Shown here: positions 36,435 to 44,623 of the stretch, piece after piece
How the letters are laid out: the number at the start of each line of letters is the position of its first letter
Position numbering within the stretch: position 1 is the first letter of the stretch
Assembly: GCA_012270975.1 (NCBI GenBank)
Contig: JAAXHH010000141.1
Coordinates: 874,763 to 938,762 of the forward strand
Source of the DNA: Candidatus Latescibacterota bacterium
Lineage (GTDB): Bacteria > JAAXHH01
Direction: 5' to 3'
DNA length: 64,000 bases
Position numbers and translations under genes: made by a program
The notes under the pieces: generated by a model
What the model saw: only the letters and a program-made list of their open reading frames with translations
What the model was told of the DNA's origin: nothing
Databases searched by the model: none

Positions 36435-37211
36435 ATGGACGATACGACGAACAGGGCGCTACATTCACTTGACCTCGCTCCGGGCGCGTCGCTTGACGAC
36501 GTGAAGAAATCGTACCGGGAACTGGCGCTGATCTGGCATCCGGACAAGGTGCCCGACCGGGTGAAAGACCGGGCGACGGCAAAGTTCACGGAGATCAACG
36601 AGGCCTACCAGTGGCTTGTTCGAAATCCGGAAAAACTGCGGATGCCTTCCTCTAACAGGTCATCCTCCCAACGGCAGTCGGCGTCTCGGTATCGCACTTC
36701 CTCTCGATCATCCCAAACCCGGACTGAACATACCCGAACCAGCGCCTCCGACCGCTCGGGAGCCAGATCGTCGGCCGATCCGGCTGCCCAACGGATACGG
36801 AACGCCGCACGCGGTATCCGGACCGATGTCAGGGCCGGCCTGTACATCTGTCCTGAAATCGACGCCGACCGGGCTGCCAACTTCATCGTTGCTCTGCAGC
36901 TGAGCCACCGCTTCACAGGGGTAGCCGCGACGGTGAACGACCTGCTGGTATTCTACGATATAGACGGTTCCGGCGAGGAAGGCATGGCCATCACGCGGTC
37001 GAACCACCTGATCAACAACAACGCCGGGACCCTCTACAATATCGCAGACCTGGTGGAAGTACAGTTAAAGGAAGGGTATTTCTTCTGGAGCGAGATCGTG
37101 GTGCGGAGAAGGGGAAGCCGGACATTCGAACTCGCGGGTTACACCGAAAATGGACCGGGCCAGGCGCTGGTGAGCATTCTGCGGAACCTGATCGGAAACG
37201 ATCGAACGTAA
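36435..37211 (+). CDS. J-domain protein with uncharacterised C-terminal domain
   Basis: A 258-aa protein. Residues 1-65 are a J domain with the HPD motif at 35-37 (LIWHPDKVP), so it should stimulate an Hsp70 ATPase. A Ser/Arg/Thr-rich, disordered linker follows (about 70-125). The last 125 residues (RAGLYICPEIDADRAANFIV, LLVFYDIDGSGEEGMAITRSNHL, GYFFWSEIVVRRRGS) form a compact alpha/beta domain that I do not recognise. It opens the defence-rich stretch and is divergent from PhyH 5. Confidence 0.75.
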   Translation: MDDTTNRALHSLDLAPGASLDDVKKSYRELALIWHPDKVPDRVKDRATAKFTEINEAYQWLVRNPEKLRMPSSNRSSSQRQSASRYRTSSRSSQTRTEHTRTSASDRSGARSSADPAAQRIRNAARGIRTDVRAGLYICPEIDADRAANFIVALQLSHRFTGVAATVNDLLVFYDIDGSGEEGMAITRSNHLINNNAGTLYNIADLVEVQLKEGYFFWSEIVVRRRGSRTFELAGYTENGPGQALVSILRNLIGNDRT

Positions 37212-37323
37212 ACCAGGCTGTGCGCGCTCAGGATCCGAACCAACAATTCGATCAAGGTTCGTCTGCAGTGGAGCAGGAAGAGGGCGTATTGCCTTGTGCA
37301 TGCATCCCTTGGCTTCGATTAGA

Positions 37324-37372
37324 CCCCTATCGCGCCCCTATCGCGCCCCTATCGCGCCCCTATCGCGCCCCT
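37324..37372. repeat. Tandem repeat, four copies of an 11-nt unit plus a partial
   Basis: The unit CCCCTATCGCG occurs four times without change and a fifth time as CCCCT. It overlaps the 3' end of the AlbA_2 gene and supplies its stop codon. Because 11 is not a multiple of three, changing the copy number would change the protein's last residues. Confidence 0.85.
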
Positions 37373-38768
37373 GCTTGAGTACCCAGCGCGTCAACGGTCC
37401 GCGATTCTTGGTCACGACCAGCCGTTTGTCTCTCAACTCCTCCAGTGCTCTTCGCACCTGGCGTTCGCTGACGCCAGATCCCAGGCGAGCATGAATATCG
37501 CGGCGCGTCAGCCCCTCCTCTGCGCGATTGAGCAACACGAGAACCTCAGCACACCGGTTCGCAGAACGACCTCCGCGATCACCCGATTCCTGTACGAACT
37601 GCCCGTGCCGGAACCGAACGGTCACGCACCAGTCGTCGTCTTCGATTTCCAGCATGGGAAGGCCCGCTGCGCTGGTCAGGTCCGTCATCTTCAGCGTACC
37701 GTGCCCCCACTCCTCGATGATCCCGCGTCGATGGAACGCGCGGGCGATTAGTGGATTCCACGGACGTGATTCGTGCGGAACGAACAGCTTTTCGGGTGTC
37801 AGGCCGAAATGCAGTGAACCGGCGGACGTGATCTCCAGGCGGTCATCGTAGATCGCCACGCCAATAGAACCTCCGCCAATGGAATAATCGCGATGGCACA
37901 ACGCGTTCGCCAACGCCTCGCGCGTCGCAAGTGGTGGATAAAGCGGTTCGTCGATTCGGTCGAAGCGATTGTCTTCGAATCGAGCGGCGATCGGCAGGCT
38001 GTCGCGCAGGAAACGTTCCGCGTTCGCGAGGAGCGTGAAGGCATTGCCGTTGAATTGGCGATTGTCCAGAAAACGCATCTTGTCGGTTCCCCGGAAGCGG
38101 GCCACGCGAAGCAGGCATTGCGGCATGTCGGCCTCCAACCGTTCCCCGTTGCCAAACAGCACTGCTGCCGCTCGAAGCAATACGCCATTGTGCAGCACAC
38201 CGAGTCCTCGCAGCAGGTCGGCCGGCTCCCTGCTCGGCGGCTCATCCATGCGGCCACGCCGAACGCCCTCCGCAACGACCCGTCGAATCTCCGCTACGTC
38301 AAGGTCGCCGATCGACCATCCGGCGGCAGGCTGGTTTTCCCAGCGCTGCTCGCTGTGCATCCGTTCGAACAGCATCCGGTTGTACTCGTCCGTAGACAAT
38401 GCCAGCGTGGTGTTCCCGACCCGGCGGTAGGCGTTGCCTCGGTAGATGTATGGCCTCGTCGGTCCCCGGTCTGTACTGACCACGATGACTTCACGGCCAC
38501 GATCCACGGGGAGTCGCTCGACCGTCGGAAACGCCGGAGGGTCGATCTGCCGAAGCTCGGCGCTCAACTCCTCGATAGTGCGCTCTCCGACCTGCTGTCC
38601 TGCGACGCCCCCGTCCCGCGTCACGCCGAAGAGCACCTGTCCTCCGTCCTGATTCAGAAACGCACACACCGTCCTCGCCGCCTCCCGGCGGGTTCCGGCC
38701 GTCGTCTTAAACTCCAGCGTTTCGGACTCTCCTGATGCGGTGAGGTGTGCGATTTGGTCGATATTCAT
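37338..38768 (-). CDS. AlbA_2 (Schlafen-type) domain and C-terminal HATPase_c_4 protein
   Basis: A 476-aa protein annotated in many genomes as a RecG-like or transcriptional-regulator ATP-binding protein. The N-terminal AlbA_2 domain starts with ESETLEFK and DGGQVLFGVTRDGG and ends at YRRVGNTT. The C-terminal part (REALANALCHRDYS, GGGSIGVAIYDDRLEI, PRNPLIA-like SRPWNPLIARAFHRRGIIEEWGHG) is the divergent ATP-binding domain, followed by a winged helix (LTRRDIHARLGSGVSERQVRRAL). AGGAG precedes the ATG by 8 nt. It lies 54 nt after the helicase gene and probably forms an operon with it. Its final residues are encoded by the 11-nt tandem repeat. Confidence 0.82.
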   Translation of the reverse strand: MNIDQIAHLTASGESETLEFKTTAGTRREAARTVCAFLNQDGGQVLFGVTRDGGVAGQQVGERTIEELSAELRQIDPPAFPTVERLPVDRGREVIVVSTDRGPTRPYIYRGNAYRRVGNTTLALSTDEYNRMLFERMHSEQRWENQPAAGWSIGDLDVAEIRRVVAEGVRRGRMDEPPSREPADLLRGLGVLHNGVLLRAAAVLFGNGERLEADMPQCLLRVARFRGTDKMRFLDNRQFNGNAFTLLANAERFLRDSLPIAARFEDNRFDRIDEPLYPPLATREALANALCHRDYSIGGGSIGVAIYDDRLEITSAGSLHFGLTPEKLFVPHESRPWNPLIARAFHRRGIIEEWGHGTLKMTDLTSAAGLPMLEIEDDDWCVTVRFRHGQFVQESGDRGGRSANRCAEVLVLLNRAEEGLTRRDIHARLGSGVSERQVRRALEELRDKRLVVTKNRGPLTRWVLKQGRDRGAIGAR

Positions 38769-38822
38769 TCTATTGTCTCCTATACACACTGGTCTGCCGA
38801 GGAGCAAGCAGGTCGAACAACA

Positions 38823-40982
38823 TTATTTCGTCAGGATTTTCCTGAATCGGGCGACGGTGTCCTCGTCCAGGTCTTCGATTCGTACCTCGCCGGTTTCGAG
38901 TTCCTTCAGAAGATCAACCAGATGCTTATCGCGGTTCTTGTGTCGTTTGGATTCTTCCGCGTTCATATCGCTATGAATGACCCGCAAGTGCTCTCGCTGC
39001 TCCGCAGTCGGATAGGTAAACCGCAACTCGAAATGCCGCGCTTTCAGTTTTTCAAACTCTGATTTCAACATGGCCATGGATTCGCCGAAACCAAGCACGC
39101 GGACCCACGCCTTGCTTCGCGTTATCGCCGTAGCCAGGCGGTTACGCGTTCTCGCCAGATTACGAACCGCTGAATGGCAGTCATGGGCATTGATGATGTA
39201 GACCATTCCGGCTTCGTTTCCCTTGGCACGGTGAACACCGGAGAAAGTCACCGATGCGTTGCCCGGTTGAAAGAATGTATTCGGGTCCGTGTCGACACCG
39301 GCAAGATGGGAACTGATGCCCAATTCCTTCAAACGACGGTGTATCGGTTTGTAATCCTCACGTGTCGCACGAGGATCGGGGTTGATTACCATGATGTCTT
39401 CGTGCCGCAGTTCGTCCTGACCGAGATTTTCAGCAATTGCTTCCGTCAGCCAGTCCGTCTGGTCATCTTCGTTTCTGAAGGTGATAAATCGAATCAGGTC
39501 GTCGAGGTCCGAATGACTTTCCAAAAATCCCGGACTCGTATCATCTGTTCTATCAAGCGTTACCTTCGAGCCGTCGCGCAATGCGCCGTCGCGTACACTG
39601 TAACCGATGTCTTTCCACAAACGCGCCTGGTCGAACATCTGGACCAGACCGGATTCCGTCGCTTCGGGCGGTTTCCGGTAAATCCCTAATCCAAGGGCAA
39701 GTGCCGCGGCCAAAACCGGCTTCGAGTTTCGGTAACATTTAGACAGCATGATATCACGTTGCGGTGCGAGACGATTGGTCGCGTCAAACCGCACTTTGGG
39801 GGATCCATCCGAACTCTCCCCGAAAATCTCCTCGGGAGAAGGCAGGGAACCACCACCAAGATTCTGCAGTTCATCATAGGCATACACCAGTCTCTTCGGG
39901 TGTTTGAGCAGTTCGTAGCAGAGCCTCAGAAACATGGGTGATAAATCCTGCGCCTCGTCGACAAGTATCGCGTCGTAGACCGGTTCGCGTTCCCGCGCGA
40001 ACATAAGGGCGTATTCGCACGCCCCCTCGAACTCCCTGCCTTGTCCGAATCTGCTGCGCGCCTTTCCAAAATCGTAAAACCCCAGGCCGTGCAGGCGACA
40101 GAACTCGTAATAGATCCCCCCGCGATCTTTGCCCCGCCAGGCCCCCCAGGCATTTACGATTCGCAGCTTGTTCCAATCAGGCTCTTCGCCGGTTTGTTCT
40201 ATGAAGAAGCTGTTGATCAGGCGGCGAAAATGATCCTTGAGTGAGCGTGAATTGAATGTGACTGCGATACGCCAGTCGGGATGATACGCATGGAGATAGG
40301 CCGCCTTGAGCGCCAGAACGATGGTTTTGCCCGAACCCGCCAGGCCCCGAATACGCTGCACGCCTTCGACCGTTTCGATGACGCCTCTGCTCTGCATTCT
40401 GTCCAGTGTCGCGATCGATTTCTCAAGCGATTTCAGTTTCGCGCCTTTGGAGTTCTCCTTCGCAACACTCCGGTTGAGTCCCTTTTTATGAATCGTGGAA
40501 ATGTTCTCGATCACCGAAAGCGCCTTCCCGTACATCTCCTGGTCATTATGACGCGACCATGTGAACCGGTTCAGTTCCTGTATGAGGGAAGAGGCATTCG
40601 CGAGCGGGTAATCCCCGAAACGATATGTATCCGGATCGCTTAGCGCCGGGGCGAATGAGATTGCATGGATGGGAACCATTAGATCCCGGCGGTTCATCAG
40701 TTCCTGATGGACCTTAAGCCGGGCTTCGAGCTTGTTGATCGAATCGTCCTGCCGGACCCCGTAACCGCCCGTTTCATGCCCCTCGATCAGATCGAACACG
40801 ATGATTCCCTTATCAGCCGAAACCAGCAGGGCGTCCATCAACTGGAGTCCATCGGACGTGCTGATAACCGGATAGCCGATGAACAATCGCCCCGACAATG
40901 TGGTTTGCGCAGAGACGACCTCCACCAACGCATCGCTTGCCACGGGCTTCTGGCTGGTACCTCGAACGATATCGACACTCAT
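38823..40982 (-). CDS. Superfamily 1 helicase-like ATPase with NERD-like N-terminus
   Basis: A 719-aa protein. Walker A is GLAGSGKT (213-220) and motif II is DEAQD (342-346); motif V/VI-like elements are FSGVHRAKGNEAGMVYI and NRLATAITRSKAW. This is a UvrD/DUF2075-type SF1 ATPase. The first 130 residues (DGLQLMDALLVSADKGIIVFDLIEG) resemble the nuclease-related NERD fold, but the E-x-K catalytic pair is replaced, so nuclease activity is doubtful. AAGGA lies 7 nt before the ATG. It is paired with the AlbA_2 gene and sits next to a type I restriction relic, which suggests a role in defence or DNA processing. Confidence 0.8.
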   Translation of the reverse strand: MSVDIVRGTSQKPVASDALVEVVSAQTTLSGRLFIGYPVISTSDGLQLMDALLVSADKGIIVFDLIEGHETGGYGVRQDDSINKLEARLKVHQELMNRRDLMVPIHAISFAPALSDPDTYRFGDYPLANASSLIQELNRFTWSRHNDQEMYGKALSVIENISTIHKKGLNRSVAKENSKGAKLKSLEKSIATLDRMQSRGVIETVEGVQRIRGLAGSGKTIVLALKAAYLHAYHPDWRIAVTFNSRSLKDHFRRLINSFFIEQTGEEPDWNKLRIVNAWGAWRGKDRGGIYYEFCRLHGLGFYDFGKARSRFGQGREFEGACEYALMFAREREPVYDAILVDEAQDLSPMFLRLCYELLKHPKRLVYAYDELQNLGGGSLPSPEEIFGESSDGSPKVRFDATNRLAPQRDIMLSKCYRNSKPVLAAALALGLGIYRKPPEATESGLVQMFDQARLWKDIGYSVRDGALRDGSKVTLDRTDDTSPGFLESHSDLDDLIRFITFRNEDDQTDWLTEAIAENLGQDELRHEDIMVINPDPRATREDYKPIHRRLKELGISSHLAGVDTDPNTFFQPGNASVTFSGVHRAKGNEAGMVYIINAHDCHSAVRNLARTRNRLATAITRSKAWVRVLGFGESMAMLKSEFEKLKARHFELRFTYPTAEQREHLRVIHSDMNAEESKRHKNRDKHLVDLLKELETGEVRIEDLDEDTVARFRKILTK

Positions 40983-40998
40983 GACGATTCCTTCCGGC

Positions 40999-41041
40999 GG
41001 GTCGCTTTCACAGTCGCGCTACGCATGCGTTTTAGCGACCC
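40999..41041. promoter_or_regulatory. Inverted repeat upstream of the helicase gene
   Basis: GGGTCGCT (40999-41006) and AGCGACCC (41034-41041) are perfect inverted arms around the 10-nt palindrome ACGCATGCGT (41021-41030). The element lies 17-59 nt before the helicase start codon and may be an operator or a leader hairpin. Confidence 0.45.
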
Positions 41042-41221
41042 GAAAACGACGGATTTGTACGCAGTCAGGCTGACAATCAGTACAGACTGCGTTCTAACGG
41101 TTGTGTTCTTAATTGGTAGAGAAAAACGGGGAATTCTCGTAAGAAAATGTCAGATGGCGGGATGGCGTTTGATGACCTGTTGCTGTTGTCTATGAGGTAG
41201 TCGGGAAAGAATGTCGTGCAG

Positions 41222-41352
41222 GTGGGTTGGGTATCGCGTTCGGTGTTTGGGGTGTCGGGGGCGATATGAGGGAAGTGTGCTACGGCCCAGCCGAGATCGG
41301 AAAGCCAACCGAGGGCAGCTTACTCGACGTCCACTTCGGTGAGCGTGGTCAT
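41222..41352 (-). pseudogene. hsdR: Relic of the 5' end of a type I restriction subunit gene (hsdR)
   Basis: Reading from an ATG at 41352, which overlaps the stop of the Phd-like gene (ATGA), the frame gives MTTLTEVDVE, a TAA, then [20 protein letters not shown] followed by PDTPNTERD. This is the start of HsdR proteins, where the stop position is normally Gln (CAA to TAA). After about 40 codons the similarity ends at [10 protein letters not shown]. So the gene has both a nonsense mutation and a large deletion; no hsdM or hsdS is in the window. Confidence 0.75.
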
Positions 41353-41642
41353 GGCGTCTTGCGTTTGGTATTGCGGTCCGGTATGGTCAGGTTGGCGCCG
41401 CGCGGTGTGTTTTCCACCAGCCACTGGCCGAGCGCTTTCCGCGGTACTTCCTTACGCTCTCGCCAGACACGTTCCGGAATCACGACGAACGGTCTGCGCG
41501 TTCCGATGCGTTGCGGACCTTCTTCTTCCGACAGGCGCAGTATCTCGGACAGTCGCGCCTTGGCCTCGGCTACCTTCCAGACTCGTGGAGGTTTGGCTTC
41601 GTGCTGACTCAATGTGGCCCTTTTAAGTTCGTACCGAACCAT
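41349..41642 (-). CDS. Phd/YefM-family antitoxin-like protein
   Basis: A 97-aa protein with the Phd/YefM pattern VWKVAEAKARLSEILRLSEEEGPQRIG followed by RRPFVVIPERVWR. The tail (ALGQWLVENTPRGANLTIPDR) is also seen in full-length antitoxins of this family. Its partner would normally be a PIN or RelE-type toxin, but here the next start codon, overlapping by 3 nt, belongs to an hsdR relic. It may have acted as a small regulator of that restriction gene, or it is an orphan. A strong promoter lies just upstream. Confidence 0.7.
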   Translation of the reverse strand: MVRYELKRATLSQHEAKPPRVWKVAEAKARLSEILRLSEEEGPQRIGTRRPFVVIPERVWRERKEVPRKALGQWLVENTPRGANLTIPDRNTKRKTP

Positions 41643-41660
41643 TATGGACCATTATGGACT

Positions 41661-41689
41661 ATTTTATTGAGAACTATTGCATCTGTCAA
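41661..41689 (-). promoter_or_regulatory. Sigma70-like promoter of the Phd-like gene
   Basis: On the minus strand, TTGACA (41689-41684), a 17-nt spacer and TAAAAT (41666-41661). The start of transcription would fall about 12 nt before the ATG at 41642, so the leader is very short and has no ribosome binding site. Two CCATTATGGA copies lie in the leader. Confidence 0.6.
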
Positions 41690-41987
41690 GGGAAGGCGCC
41701 TGCCAGTGAAACAAGAGAGGATTCGCGCACGCGCGTCGGTGGCGATCTGGAAATTGAATTCGCCATCGTCACCTGGACTTCCCGCGGGGCAACCCTCTTA
41801 TGCAGCGGTTCAGCGCGTTGAAGGACCTGCCTACGGACCGCAAAATCAGTCGCATTCTCATGCGTTTCACTGCCCCCTGCGAAGAAACCCCGGAGAGAAG
41901 GTCATTCATCCCACCCGGAAGAACTACCAACTTCAACATCAGAAAGTTGATTTACCGTCAGTTTCGGTGAAGTTGATCATGCATGTC
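41690..41987. other. Unassigned intergenic stretch
   Basis: About 300 nt with no recognisable gene on either strand. A 56-codon plus-strand frame (starting MQRFSALKDLPTDRK) is open but matches nothing I know. It may be debris of an excised toxin or restriction gene. Confidence 0.4.
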
Positions 41988-42200
41988 CTATGCCAGGTTC
42001 AGGCGCTCGCCTTTCGGTTCAGGAATCGGATCGCCGAACTCCCGCGCCGTTTCAAGCCACAGGTCCATGGCCTGTCCGATCTGCACCAAAGCCACCTGCT
42101 GGGTGTCCCCGTGAGCCGAACACCCGGGAAGCTCCGGTACTTCGGCCACGAATGCTCCGTCCTCGTTACTCCAGTAGATGATGACCTCATACTTGTGCAT
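41988..42200 (-). CDS. hicB: HicB-family antitoxin
   Basis: A 70-aa HicB: MHKYEVIIYWSNEDGAFVAE and VPELPGCSAHGDT give the full family signature, then a helix (QIGQAMDLWLETAREFGDPIP). A perfect AGGAGG lies 6 nt before the ATG at 42200. The upstream hicA frame runs into it and overlaps by 14 nt, the normal hicAB layout. Because hicA is frameshifted, this antitoxin may now be an orphan. Confidence 0.88.
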   Translation of the reverse strand: MHKYEVIIYWSNEDGAFVAEVPELPGCSAHGDTQQVALVQIGQAMDLWLETAREFGDPIPEPKGERLNLA

Positions 42201-42434
42201 CGTGTTCCTCCTGGAGTCTGTCTCGTAGGACAGCTGACCTGACCCGAAGTACCGGATAGGGATTGGCATGGCTTCCCTCACGCTGAACATTCAGCCGCTC
42301 ACGGATATCTGCATTCTGAAGATGTGGTGACTCCCTCGAACCCGTTCAACGAATCCCAGTTTCAGCGGGAAGGTGCGTAGGTCTTCGAAGCGTATATTCG
42401 CATCCGAAAGAGCGGGCCAAAATAAACAGTTCAC
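42187..42434 (-). pseudogene. hicA: hicA toxin gene with 1-nt deletion
   Basis: From a possible GTG at 42434 the frame encodes SDANIRFEDLRTF and LGFVERVRGSHHIFR, the HicA dsRBD-like fold with its catalytic His region (GSHHIF). After this, at about 42312-42317, the reading frame is lost. In the next frame the rest of HicA appears: NADIRERLNVQREGSHANPY, PVLRVRSAVLRD, ending at a TGA (42187-42189) inside hicB. One added A restores an 82-aa HicA. The gap is either a real inactivating deletion or an assembly error. Confidence 0.8.
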
Positions 42435-42611
42435 AGACGCCTATCCAGCGGAATTAGATTATAATCCACTTGCACCTTGGGAACCCGATTTCTTTTTCAT
42501 GATTGCATCACGTTCACTTCGCCTTCTGTATCGGGTACATCAAGCGACGGTCCGGTTGCCACACCGTACCAGCCCTGATACCAACGAAAACAGGCCTCGG
42601 TACCCTGCCGT
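42435..42611. other. Short unassigned spacer
   Basis: I see no gene or clear regulatory element between the decayed hicA and the end of the AbiEii-like gene. Confidence 0.4.
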
Positions 42612-43511
42612 CTACAGACCAATTCGAGCCAGCAGTTGACTGATTACATCGCTGACTTGGCGTTGCCGCAGTATACGTGCTTCGCGCTGGTCAGCCTCGT
42701 GATCTTCACCCAATTCAAATTGGGCAACCGCCACGGGACCATCCTTCCGATAACCATCGACCTGGTGACTCGGAGCAAAACGATTGCGAAGAATTGTCAA
42801 TGCGGCCCGGATCACTGAGCCGTGATCGCCTTTCAGGGCACTGCGGAACATCTCCGCAGCGCTGTCGAGACCCTCGGGCGTGTGCTCAATGCAATACACG
42901 AGGTCATGTGCGTCCTTGTTTTCTTTGCGATGATCGAAGGCGAACGCCTTCAGGCAAGTGAAGCTCAGCAGATTTGCGTGTTTGACGCGTTCGACGGCGA
43001 TGCCTGCGCCGTTCAGAAGCTCTGCCTGAATCTCGGTGACCTGGTGCAGGTCGAAGACGATGGACGAGTGCGGAATGTTGAGCGCGGAGATGGTCCCTTT
43101 GGTGGGCAGCGGCTCAATCCTGCCACCGGCGATATCCGGCGCGTCGGTGAGTAGCTCGACCAACATCAGCCCACCATGTTCGGTGCGGGTCTGCCACCGC
43201 CAAGAAAGCTTCTGCCCACTTTCATTCGTGGACCGCTCGAACCCCATCCTTTTAAGGTTGTCCTCAAGTGTGCTGTATGCTTCAGTTTCTGTCAGAATTT
43301 GCAGGTCGATGACGATATCCACATCAAGCGTGCCTGCATGCGCCGGCACCGCTGGTGGCCTAGCCGTAACCAGGTATCTCGGCGTAAGGCCACCTACCAG
43401 AAATACCGACTCCTTCCACGGACCTAATCCGCGCAGCAGGGTCACGAGAACACGCTCGCAATTGATCGTGTACTGATCGGCGTAACCGTCGATAGTCGCC
43501 GGTTTCACCAT
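42612..43511 (-). CDS. AbiEii-like nucleotidyltransferase toxin
   Basis: A 299-aa protein of the AbiEii/AbiGii nucleotidyltransferase type. The nucleotidyltransferase core is visible as FLVGGLTPRYL and TLDVDIVIDL (GG...DxD). Type IV AbiEii toxins use such folds to modify RNA or protein with nucleotides and cause growth arrest on phage infection. It overlaps the partner gene by 7 nt, so the two are translated together. Assignment to AbiEii rests on fold motifs and the partner, not on high similarity. Confidence 0.68.
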   Translation of the reverse strand: MVKPATIDGYADQYTINCERVLVTLLRGLGPWKESVFLVGGLTPRYLVTARPPAVPAHAGTLDVDIVIDLQILTETEAYSTLEDNLKRMGFERSTNESGQKLSWRWQTRTEHGGLMLVELLTDAPDIAGGRIEPLPTKGTISALNIPHSSIVFDLHQVTEIQAELLNGAGIAVERVKHANLLSFTCLKAFAFDHRKENKDAHDLVYCIEHTPEGLDSAAEMFRSALKGDHGSVIRAALTILRNRFAPSHQVDGYRKDGPVAVAQFELGEDHEADQREARILRQRQVSDVISQLLARIGL

Positions 43512-44605
43512 TGGAATTCATTCCTTTCCTTTCGCAGGTGATTAGCCATTTCCTTAGCGCGGCCCTCGCTACGCATGAGGTCAAGGTAAACCTGGACTGA
43601 ACTCGCCAGCCAAATCCCATTCTCCAGTTTGCGAAACAGCAACTCGTCGGACGATTTGACCGGGATGACAGTAAGGTTTGCGCCGTGATTGACTTTGTGG
43701 GCATCAAGTTCTTCGAGAACCGCATCTGCAGGGGCACCAGCTACCATCCGGCAACGCACCTGGGAAAAAGTCGATAGAAAAGGCGCGTACCATTGCGCGG
43801 CCGCCTCATGAGTAATCGCGTATTCGGCCTTATGTGCATTGCAGACCTTGGCGAACTTCAGTAACAGCCCCTCGACGTGCACCGAAGGCACGTAATAGCG
43901 CTTAATTGCAGGGGGTCGCATCAGCTCTAATTGCTTTGTCCACTCATCCAGTAAAGCATCAGGCTCTTGCAAATAACGTTTCTTGGTTGGTCCCTGCCCG
44001 CGCGAATTCACCCAATCGTACTTTTCCAGTTCCTTGAGCACCTGAGACACGGTCGCGGGTGAGACAAACGCCAGCTCAGCGAGTTCCCTAACTCCGAACC
44101 ACTCGTCAGGCCGCATCAGAAGTGCGTGTAGCACTCGCGAACGACGACCTGAATACAAGGATCGTATAGATCTCGACAAGGCTTTCGGGGGTGGCTTGTC
44201 CACATAAACGTAGATATTCTCTGCAGGGAGAAACATGCTGCCCCCGCTGTCATAATAGCCAACTCGTTTGTCCCTCATAAGGTGCTTGGCTCCGGGTGAA
44301 ATCGAATGTGCAACCAGGAAATATGAGGTTTGGCCTCCTCTCTCTGATTGTGGCCATCTACTTGCGTAGTCCTCGAGTTGCCAAAGGTTCTGCCTCACGT
44401 CTCGAGGATAGAGGGACTTCTTTACCTCTATCTGTAGGGTTACCGGTTTACCACCTGCCCAAAGGTCAACACAGGCGTCATATCCCCGGTCCGTGCCTTC
44501 GTACTGTTGGCGCAAGCCCAACTCCACTTGCACGTCGGGAAGTTCCCGCAGAGCTTCGAGGAACTGGTCGAGCAACTGTCTTTCTGTAATCTCTATGTCA
44601 AGCAT
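43505..44605 (-). CDS. AbiEi-like antitoxin/regulator with PD-(D/E)xK-like N-terminus
   Basis: A 366-aa protein. Residues 1-130 look like a restriction-endonuclease fold: GYDACVDLW and LQIEVKKSLYPRDVRQNLWQ supply D...E-x-K. The middle is a winged helix (VRELAELAFVSPATVSQVLKELEKYDWV), and the C-terminal half (KRYYVPSVHVEGLLLKF, VIPVKSSDELLF) resembles the AbiEi antitoxin body. AGGAG lies 8 nt before the ATG at 44605. It precedes and overlaps the toxin gene. The nested inverted repeats at its promoter fit negative autoregulation as described for AbiEi antitoxins. Confidence 0.72.
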   Translation of the reverse strand: MLDIEITERQLLDQFLEALRELPDVQVELGLRQQYEGTDRGYDACVDLWAGGKPVTLQIEVKKSLYPRDVRQNLWQLEDYASRWPQSERGGQTSYFLVAHSISPGAKHLMRDKRVGYYDSGGSMFLPAENIYVYVDKPPPKALSRSIRSLYSGRRSRVLHALLMRPDEWFGVRELAELAFVSPATVSQVLKELEKYDWVNSRGQGPTKKRYLQEPDALLDEWTKQLELMRPPAIKRYYVPSVHVEGLLLKFAKVCNAHKAEYAITHEAAAQWYAPFLSTFSQVRCRMVAGAPADAVLEELDAHKVNHGANLTVIPVKSSDELLFRKLENGIWLASSVQVYLDLMRSEGRAKEMANHLRKERNEFQW

Positions 44606-44623
44606 TGGTATTTCTCCTTTTTT

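Noticed and set aside
37324..37372. CRISPR array
   Set aside because: An 11-nt unit without spacers is a simple tandem repeat.
41988..42290. Longer hicB starting at 42290
   Set aside because: The extra residues are the tail of hicA read in another frame; AGGAGG places the start at 42200.
42373..42639. 88-codon plus-strand frame over the hicA region
   Set aside because: It lies antisense to the recognisable hicA coding sequence and has no domain or ribosome binding site.
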